In this document: positions 6,647-11,803 of the stretch, piece by piece
Numbering within the stretch: the first letter of the stretch is position 1
Layout: each line of letters starts with the position of its first letter
Source of the DNA: Desulfobulbaceae bacterium
GTDB lineage: Bacteria; Desulfobacterota; Desulfobulbia; Desulfobulbales; Desulfocapsaceae
Assembly: GCA_024643445.1 (NCBI GenBank)
Contig: JAHEMX010000059.1
Coordinates: 1-11,803, forward strand
Direction of reading: 5' to 3'
DNA length: 11,803 nt
Made by a program: the position numbers and the translations under genes
The notes under the pieces: model-generated
The model's database searches: none
Told to the model about the DNA's origin: nothing
Seen by the model: the letters and a program-made list of their open reading frames with translations, nothing else

Positions 6647-7270
6647 ATGATTTTAGAGAAAATACACAAAACAGGAATTATCCCGGTGGTGGTAATCGAT
6701 AAGAGCGAGATGGCGCAGCCGCTTGCCGATGCACTGGTAGAGGGCGGATTGCCCTGTGCGGAAATAACCCTGCGCACGAAAGAGGGTATCGCTGCCATCG
6801 GGCTTCTCGCCAGACGATCTGATATTCTTGTCGGAGCCGGGACCGTCCTGAGTGTCGAGCAGGCGGAGGAGGCCTGTGCTGCCGGCGCCTCATTTATTGT
6901 CTCGCCCGGATTCAGTGCGAAGGTTGTACAGTGGTGTCTGGATCGGGGCGTTGCCGTATTCCCCGGGATTGCTACACCTTCAGAACTGCAATGGGCCTAC
7001 GAGACAGGTTTGACAACCGTCAAATATTTTCCCGCGGAATCGCTTGGCGGGATTGAGTCACTCAAGGCTTTGGCCAGCGTCTACCGTATGATGAATTTTA
7101 TGCCCACCGGCGGCATATCCACCGGAAATGTAGAGGCATATCTCTGCCACCCCCAGGTTGTTGCCTGTGGTGGGAGCTGGATGGTCAGGCCGGACTGGAT
7201 TGACGGCCGCAGGTTTGATCTGGTGGTCGAGGAAACCAGGAAAGCGGCGGCAGCACGACGTCAGGTATGA
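6647..7270 (+). CDS. eda: Bifunctional KDPG/KHG-type aldolase (2-keto-3-deoxy-6-phosphogluconate aldolase)
   Basis: A class I aldolase that splits a 2-keto-3-deoxy sugar acid (phosphate) into pyruvate and an aldehyde, the last step of Entner-Doudoroff-type and hexuronate pathways. The 207-residue length is typical. Family residues are present: E39 in AEITLRT with R43 nearby, GAGT at 63-66, SPGF at 86-89, FPGIATPSE at 105-113, the Schiff-base lysine K126 in VKYFPAE, PTGGIS near 154, and a C-terminal GGSW. Shine-Dalgarno AGAGGA precedes the ATG by 8-9 nt. It is transcribed alone, divergent from the LacI-type regulator and convergent with the next operon. No KDG kinase or sugar-acid dehydratase is beside it, so the phosphorylated or free nature of its substrate is open. 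Confidence 0.94.
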   Translation: MILEKIHKTGIIPVVVIDKSEMAQPLADALVEGGLPCAEITLRTKEGIAAIGLLARRSDILVGAGTVLSVEQAEEACAAGASFIVSPGFSAKVVQWCLDRGVAVFPGIATPSELQWAYETGLTTVKYFPAESLGGIESLKALASVYRMMNFMPTGGISTGNVEAYLCHPQVVACGGSWMVRPDWIDGRRFDLVVEETRKAAAARRQV

Positions 7271-7402
7271 GGCGTCTGCAGGCGAAGCGTGTTCTTTGAC
7301 CCGACCTGGCAGGACCGGTACACTGAGGCCTGAAATTATTTGCGAGGCGGCCTTGTTTCTTTCGGTCTGCTGTACGGGGAAATATGATTCACCCGCCGGA
7401 CC
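7271..7402. other. Convergent gap between aldolase and dehydrogenase
   Basis: A 132-bp gap where two converging transcription units end. Only a weak terminator candidate was seen for the plus strand: AGGCC (7326-7330) with GGCCT (7349-7353), an 18-nt loop and a T-rich tail. No clear terminator was found for the minus-strand operon. Confidence 0.3.
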
Positions 7403-8488
7403 TTAGAATTTCTTTCCCGTTATGATCTGGCAGATGGCATCGCCCATCTCTTCCGTCGAAACCCTGCCTCCCAGGTCGGGAGTTACCGATTTTAATTCGC
7501 CAATAACGCTTTCAACCGCTTTATCGATGTCCTGTGCGGCGCGGATGGCAAAGTGGTCCCCCTTCTTCTCGCCGAGCCAGGCCAGCATCATCTGCGCCGA
7601 TTTTATCATCGCATAGGGATTGGCTATATGTTTTCCGGCAATATCCGGAGCCGATCCATGAGTAGCCTGGGCCATCACATAATCCGGGCCGACGCACAGG
7701 CCCGGGGCCATCCCGAGGCCGCCGACGAGACCGGCGGCCTCGTCAGAGAGTATGTCGCCGAACATGTTGGTTGTTACCACAACATCGAAATTTTGTGGAC
7801 GCATCACCAGATTCATCGCAAAGGTGTCGACCACCATCGTATCGAACGAGATATCCGGGTATTCCTGCGCCACGTCACGACAGGTATCAACAAACAGGCC
7901 GCAACCGATCTTGAATACCGTATTCTTGTGAATGGCGGTAACCTTTTTCATTTTGCCGCGCTGGCGGGCGAGGTTAAAGGCGGTGCGCGCCACAAAATCG
8001 GAATTGCGCCTGGTAATGACCCGCATTGAAAGCGCCATGTCCGGTGTCGGCATGAACTCTGCCTGACCTTTGTACATATTGCGGTCTGGCTGAAACCCCT
8101 CGTTGTTTTCACGGATAATGACCACATCGACGTTCTGGTGCAGTGCGGGCACCGTCGGGAAGGATTTGGCCGGACGTATATTGCTCATCAAATCAAATTG
8201 CCGCCGCAGGATCGGGTGCGGGTTGATGGCTTTTGCGTCATCTTTCGGATAGGCCATGTGTCCGATGGGACCAAGTATCCAGCCGTCAAGCTCTTTCAGC
8301 GTATCCAGCGTTGTCTGGGGCAGGGTCTCTCCATTTTCCAGATACGAGGGATAACCGACCGGAAGCTCAGTCAACTCGAGCTTTATGTCGGAATATTGTT
8401 CTGCGGCGGTTTTAAGTACCTTTACCGCCACTGGAACAACTTCAAGACCTATGTCGTCACCTTTCAATATTCCGATACGATAAAGCAT
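7403..8488 (-). CDS. Isocitrate/isopropylmalate dehydrogenase family protein
   Basis: A decarboxylating beta-hydroxyacid dehydrogenase, 361 residues, the size of isopropylmalate, tartrate or D-malate dehydrogenases. Substrate arginines fit R95, R105 and R126. The catalytic lysine fits K188, and metal-binding aspartates D221, D245 and D249 (TTNMFGDILSDEAAG). The nucleotide loop is HGSAPDIAGKHIANP. The block normally read as RENTEGxY is here RENNEGFQ (126-133), so the usual active-site tyrosine position holds Q133. The ATG at 8488 has GGAGAGGA upstream. It is last in the tctC-tctB-tctA operon, 53 bp after tctA, which suggests it oxidises the imported (hydroxy)carboxylate. True isocitrate or leucine-pathway function is unlikely, since no leu genes are near and the pocket differs. 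Confidence 0.9.
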   Translation of the reverse strand: MLYRIGILKGDDIGLEVVPVAVKVLKTAAEQYSDIKLELTELPVGYPSYLENGETLPQTTLDTLKELDGWILGPIGHMAYPKDDAKAINPHPILRRQFDLMSNIRPAKSFPTVPALHQNVDVVIIRENNEGFQPDRNMYKGQAEFMPTPDMALSMRVITRRNSDFVARTAFNLARQRGKMKKVTAIHKNTVFKIGCGLFVDTCRDVAQEYPDISFDTMVVDTFAMNLVMRPQNFDVVVTTNMFGDILSDEAAGLVGGLGMAPGLCVGPDYVMAQATHGSAPDIAGKHIANPYAMIKSAQMMLAWLGEKKGDHFAIRAAQDIDKAVESVIGELKSVTPDLGGRVSTEEMGDAICQIITGKKF

Positions 8489-8541
8489 CCGCTTCCTCTC
8501 CTTAATTATCTAGCCATTAATTGTAAATACAGGTCTTGATC

Positions 8542-10035
8542 CTAATCGATCGATACCGGTTTTTTCAGGTTCTGCCAGAGGGTTAATACCACTGACACGA
8601 AAGCAATCACTATCAGGACCGTGCTCAGCGATGAATTGAAAAACGCGGCAATATAGTCTCCCTGGCTGATAATGATGGCCCGGCGGATATTGACTTCCAT
8701 GATAAAGCCCAGCACGAATCCTAACACCGTCGAAGTGTGAGGAATGCCGTATTTTTTCATGATATAGCCGAGAACACCGAAACCCAGGGTCACGTAGATG
8801 TCGAAAACTTCGCTGCTGTATGCGTAGGCCCCGGTGAATACCAGCGCCATGATGCAGGCAACCAGTACGGGCCGGGATATATTTGTCACCTTGATAGCAA
8901 TCTTGATGGCCAGATAACCTATTATCGCCATAAAGAAGTTGGCCGCAATGAGGGAAGTGAATACACCGTAGGGAATTTCAGGATGCTGCGCGAAAAGCAG
9001 GGGCCCGGGGGTGATATTATGAATCACTAGGGCTCCGAGCATAATCGCTGTCGAGTTCGAGCCTGGTATGCCGAGCGCCAGCAGCGGCACCAGGGCGCCT
9101 CCGGTTACCGCGTTGTTTGCCGCCTCGGGCGCCGCTACTCCCTTTATGTTCCCCTGGCCGAAGGTATCGCCGTCTTTTGACCAGCGCTTCGCTTCACTGT
9201 AGGCGACAAATGCTGCGGTCGTGGCTCCGGCGCCGGGCAGTGCGCCAATGCCCAGCCCCAGCACCGAGGAGAAAAGAGAGATGGGTAGAAATTTTTTGAT
9301 CTCCTTCCAGTTGGGGAACCTTGTATTCACTTTGGCATTCAAGGTGAATGAATCTTCCGCATGCATCGTTTCGGCCTGCAGAAGCAGTTCCGATACGGCA
9401 AACAGACCCATCATCACCGAAATCATCTCGAAGCCGCTGGAAAGCGAAAGCAGGCCGAAGGTAAAACGCGGCGTGCCGGTAAAGGGATCAAAGCCAATGG
9501 TCGCAATATAGATGCCGAATATTCCGGCCAGAATGCCTTTGAAAACGTTTTTTCCCCCGAGGGAACAGATCAGGGTCAGACCAAGCAACGCCAGGGCAAA
9601 GTATTCTGACGGGCCAAAGGTTATGGCAAACCGTGCCAGGGGAACAGCCACCACAATCAGCGCTATGGCGCCGAACATGCCGCCGAAAACCGAGGCGATC
9701 AGGGAGGTGCCGAGGGCCACACCCGTCCTGCCCTGCTTGTGCATTTCATAGCCGTCGATGACGGTGCAGGCCGCAGGCGTGGTTCCCGGTGTTCCAAGAA
9801 GGACGGCTGGAATGGATCCGCCATACTCGCCACCGCAATAGACACCGGCCAGCATCATCACCGCAACATGAGATTCCATGCCCCAGGTGAACGGGAGCAG
9901 CAGTGCCATGGCGACGGTGGCATTAATACCGGGAATCATGCCGCCGAAAACGCCCCACAGGACGCCGAAGGCGATGGCCAGCATGGCATTGAGATGCCAG
10001 ACGGCCCCAATGCCGAGTAACAGGTTGTCCCACAT
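8542..10035 (-). CDS. tctA: Tripartite tricarboxylate transporter large permease (TctA family)
   Basis: The large membrane subunit of a TctABC (TTT) transporter, which moves carboxylates inward using an ion gradient. The 497-residue length is standard. It has about 10-12 hydrophobic segments. The internal repeat of the family is visible: GGMIPGINA at 31-39 and YGGSIPAVLLGTPGT at 71-85 in the first half, then GALPGAGATTAAF and LALGIPGSNSTAIMLGA in the second. The ATG at 10035 has GGGGG 4-8 nt upstream and lies only 8 nt after the tctB stop, so translation of the two is likely coupled. The substrate is set mainly by TctC and is not readable here. Confidence 0.96.
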   Translation of the reverse strand: MWDNLLLGIGAVWHLNAMLAIAFGVLWGVFGGMIPGINATVAMALLLPFTWGMESHVAVMMLAGVYCGGEYGGSIPAVLLGTPGTTPAACTVIDGYEMHKQGRTGVALGTSLIASVFGGMFGAIALIVVAVPLARFAITFGPSEYFALALLGLTLICSLGGKNVFKGILAGIFGIYIATIGFDPFTGTPRFTFGLLSLSSGFEMISVMMGLFAVSELLLQAETMHAEDSFTLNAKVNTRFPNWKEIKKFLPISLFSSVLGLGIGALPGAGATTAAFVAYSEAKRWSKDGDTFGQGNIKGVAAPEAANNAVTGGALVPLLALGIPGSNSTAIMLGALVIHNITPGPLLFAQHPEIPYGVFTSLIAANFFMAIIGYLAIKIAIKVTNISRPVLVACIMALVFTGAYAYSSEVFDIYVTLGFGVLGYIMKKYGIPHTSTVLGFVLGFIMEVNIRRAIIISQGDYIAAFFNSSLSTVLIVIAFVSVVLTLWQNLKKPVSID

Positions 10036-10043
10036 AGTTCCCC

Positions 10044-10532
10044 CTATGAAAAATATTCAAAGAGACCGATCGGCAGATCGACCTGCAATCCATACCTGAA
10101 AACCAGGTAGAGGATTGTTGTCATGAGCAGGCTGATCTTGAGAATCTTCCTGATGTTCCTTATTTCAAGGACCCACAGGATGGAGCCGATCAACAGCGGC
10201 GTCATGACCAGATAGCCAAAAATATCCAAGAGCCCGCCGTAGGCCAAGCTGATGATGACAATGGAAATAACCGGTCTGAATTCCCGGAACCGTTCCGTGA
10301 TACTTTTGACGTCTGTTTTTCCAACCGGCTCGATACTCCGGTTGACATAATAGCTGCCAGCGATATGGATGATTCCGATGACTATCATGGCCACGGCAAT
10401 CCCTACCGGCAGGGCTTTGGGGCCGGCGGGGTCCAGAGAGGTTCTCACCTCGAGAAACTGTGCCTGGACGATGATGCCGATGCCAATGAGGATGGCCGCA
10501 ATCCCGACAATGTAATCGTCTCTTGTAAACAT
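10044..10532 (-). CDS. tctB: Tripartite tricarboxylate transporter small membrane subunit (TctB family)
   Basis: The small, poorly conserved membrane subunit of TctABC. It has 162 residues with four to five hydrophobic segments (about 8-25, 42-62, 90-125 as one or two, 133-150). The start MFTRDDYIVGIAAILIGIGI and the GPKALPVGIA segment near residue 38 are typical of the family. The ATG at 10532 has AGGTGA upstream. It lies 79 bp after tctC, with a hairpin in that gap, and 8 bp before tctA. Identification rests largely on size, hydrophobicity and its place between tctC and tctA. Confidence 0.92.
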   Translation of the reverse strand: MFTRDDYIVGIAAILIGIGIIVQAQFLEVRTSLDPAGPKALPVGIAVAMIVIGIIHIAGSYYVNRSIEPVGKTDVKSITERFREFRPVISIVIISLAYGGLLDIFGYLVMTPLLIGSILWVLEIRNIRKILKISLLMTTILYLVFRYGLQVDLPIGLFEYFS

Positions 10533-10562
10533 TGCTGTCTCACCTGGGGCTTTGAGAAAGAA

Positions 10563-10588
10563 GGGCGGGAGGCGCGATGCTCCCGCCC
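10563..10588 (-). other. Intercistronic hairpin between tctC and tctB
   Basis: GGGCGGGAG (10563-10571) and CTCCCGCCC (10580-10588) pair perfectly over 9 GC-rich bp with an 8-nt loop. On the minus strand a T-rich TTCTTTCTC tail follows. It could be a partial terminator or an mRNA-stabilising stem that lifts tctC expression above tctBA. Confidence 0.78.
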
Positions 10589-10611
10589 GTATTTATCGAG
10601 GGGTGGCTGCC

Positions 10612-11559
10612 TTACTTGGCATCCATGAATCCTCTGATCTGGGCGTCCTGATCACTCATCACCTTGGTAAAGGCGGCGCCGGTCTTCAGAATGGGTACCA
10701 GTTTCATATTGCCGTAGAACGTTTTGAATTCGGGGTCTTCAAGCGCAAACTTGCAGGCTGCAACCAGTTTTTCTATAACGTCGTCGGGTGTGTTTTGAGG
10801 TGCCAGGATGCCTCTGAATTTTTCGATTTCAATCTTCAGTCCGGCCTCCTGAACGGTGCGGATAGTGGTCCCCGGAACCGGGTTAAACCCGATAAGTACT
10901 TTTAAATCGCCCGATTCAATCTGCGCTGCGGCCTCTCCGTATTCACCAATGGCGCCATGCACGTGTCCTCCGAGAACCGAGACGGCGGCGTCGGCACCGG
11001 ACTCGAACGGCACGATGTTCAGTTTGATGCCGGTTTCTCTCATCAGCAGCATGCCGGCAACAAAACCGAGCTCACCGGGAACACCGCCGGCAAAATTATA
11101 TTTTCCGGGATTCTGCTTTGCATCGGCAACCAGCTCTTCAATACTGTTCCAGGGTGCGTCTTTCTTGACGAACAGGATCATCGGATCGACGAACATCATG
11201 GCTACCGGTTTAAAACTCTTGTAGTCGACAGACATCTTGTTCAGAATGGGGGCGGTTATGATGGTTGATGACACGCCGAGGAACGTATGGCCGTCTTTGG
11301 CAGTAGATGCGGGTTTCCAGGCATTCATGCCGCCGGCTCCCGGTTTGTTTTCGACGATGACCGGCTGTCCCAATTCCTTTTCCATTGGCTTGCTCAAGGC
11401 CCTTAAAAACATATCCCCGCCAGAGCCTGCCTTGGAATGATAGATCAGGGATATCTTTTTGGTCGGCCAGTCGGCCGCCTGGACGATGGCCGCCGCGGAA
11501 AAAAGCATCGTTACTGCAACACCTAGACTGAGAAACAAACTGATTCTGGATTTACGCAT
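10612..11559 (-). CDS. tctC: Tripartite tricarboxylate transporter periplasmic binding protein (TctC/Bug family)
   Basis: Periplasmic receptor of the TctABC system. The 315 residues include a Sec signal peptide: MRKSR, hydrophobic core, and VQA cleavage after residue 28, leaving a mature start ADWPTK typical of Bug proteins. Further family marks are the SGGDMFLRAL segment, ENKPGAGGMNAW near residues 70-81, and the GGVPGELGF ligand-loop region in the middle. Bug proteins bind carboxylates mostly through backbone contacts and water, so the ligand cannot be predicted. The ATG at 11559 has AGGAG about 8 nt upstream. It is first in the operon tctC-tctB-tctA-dehydrogenase. Inverted repeats lie in its upstream region. 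Confidence 0.95.
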   Translation of the reverse strand: MRKSRISLFLSLGVAVTMLFSAAAIVQAADWPTKKISLIYHSKAGSGGDMFLRALSKPMEKELGQPVIVENKPGAGGMNAWKPASTAKDGHTFLGVSSTIITAPILNKMSVDYKSFKPVAMMFVDPMILFVKKDAPWNSIEELVADAKQNPGKYNFAGGVPGELGFVAGMLLMRETGIKLNIVPFESGADAAVSVLGGHVHGAIGEYGEAAAQIESGDLKVLIGFNPVPGTTIRTVQEAGLKIEIEKFRGILAPQNTPDDVIEKLVAACKFALEDPEFKTFYGNMKLVPILKTGAAFTKVMSDQDAQIRGFMDAK

Positions 11560-11588
11560 AGTCCTGTCTCCTTTTCTGGTTCTTTATC

Positions 11589-11604
11589 CTGGTATCTTTA
11601 CCAG
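11589..11604. repeat. Inverted repeat in the tctC leader
   Basis: CTGGTA-TCTT-TACCAG is a perfect 6-bp inverted repeat with a 4-nt spacer, 30 bp upstream of the tctC ATG. A related direct copy (CTGGTTCTTTA) begins at 11576. It could be an operator (TGGTA...TACCA half-sites occur in GntR-type operators) or a small leader hairpin. Confidence 0.45.
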
Positions 11605-11702
11605 CAATCATCCCCGTAACCTGAACGGCGGGTTGTTTATTGCAAAATACAGGCTCGTTTGTAGGTCGGGCCGATTTTTTTTGATGATTGATGATTTGAT
11701 TG

Positions 11703-11731
11703 CTTGAATATGACTGAATATCAAGTATATA
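11703..11731 (+). promoter_or_regulatory. Possible promoter with internal inverted repeat near right edge
   Basis: On the plus strand TTGAAT (11704-11709) and TATATA (11726-11731) are 16 bp apart. CTTGAATAT (11703-11711) and ATATCAAG (11718-11725) form an inverted repeat with one bulge that overlaps the -35 and fills the spacer. It may drive a gene to the right of the window and bind a repressor shared with tctC. Confidence 0.35.
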
Positions 11732-11803
11732 CGGTAATATGGCTTTGTGCGGGTTACCAATGTGGCGCTGTCCCTGGAAGTGTCCCGGAGACTGCCGGTT
11801 ATC

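Noticed and set aside
7158..7406. Plus-strand open frame over the aldolase 3' end and the convergent gap
   Set aside because: It lies in another frame of eda for most of its length and shows no family-like features; a shadow of the real gene.
11739..11803. Start of a plus-strand protein at the right edge (ATG at 11739 or GTG at 11747)
   Set aside because: Both frames stay open to the edge, but only about 20 codons are visible, with no Shine-Dalgarno; too little to call a gene.
1..11803. Mobile elements, CRISPR arrays, tRNA genes, phage defence genes
   Set aside because: No transposase, integrase, terminal repeats, spaced direct repeats or tRNA-like cloverleaf was seen; all large frames are explained by metabolism, transport and housekeeping genes.

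Overview
The window looks like the chromosome of a free-living Gram-negative bacterium. The evidence is periplasmic binding proteins with Sec signal peptides, a TRAP transporter, a TctABC-type transporter, and a small (4.5S-type) SRP RNA next to dnaX. Base composition is moderate, near 50% GC by eye, with good Shine-Dalgarno sites. A sulfate-reducer-like (Desulfobacterota) or other proteobacterial host is plausible, but this rests on general impression only. No phage, IS, tRNA or CRISPR signal was seen.

Layout, left to right. (1) 1-733, minus strand: housekeeping, with the first 194 codons of dnaX (running off the left edge) preceded by the SRP RNA gene ffs. A well-formed promoter and a small hairpin-plus-T-tract lie upstream of ffs. 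(2) About 978-6188, minus strand: a carbohydrate-acid type locus in the order lacI-family regulator, SDR dehydrogenase, 240-bp gap, dctP, dctQ, dctM, strong intrinsic terminator. (3) 6647-7270, plus strand: a KDPG-type aldolase transcribed divergently from the regulator. The shared intergenic region holds two near-identical CpG-centred palindromes that fit a LacI-family operator. (4) 7403-11559, minus strand: tctC, tctB, tctA and an isocitrate/isopropylmalate-type dehydrogenase, read as one operon. (5) 11560-11803: upstream region of tctC with inverted repeats and a possible plus-strand promoter.

How the parts may work together (inference). The TRAP system would import an organic acid, probably a sugar acid. 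The SDR would oxidise or reduce a hydroxyl/keto group, and the aldolase would split a 2-keto-3-deoxy (phospho)sugar acid into pyruvate plus an aldehyde, under the LacI-type regulator. No kinase or dehydratase is present, so the pathway must be completed elsewhere or use a non-standard substrate. The second operon would import a (hydroxy)di- or tricarboxylate and oxidise it with a beta-hydroxyacid dehydrogenase that appears to lack the usual active-site tyrosine. Both transporter operons carry a stable hairpin directly after the binding-protein gene, consistent with making more binding protein than membrane subunits.
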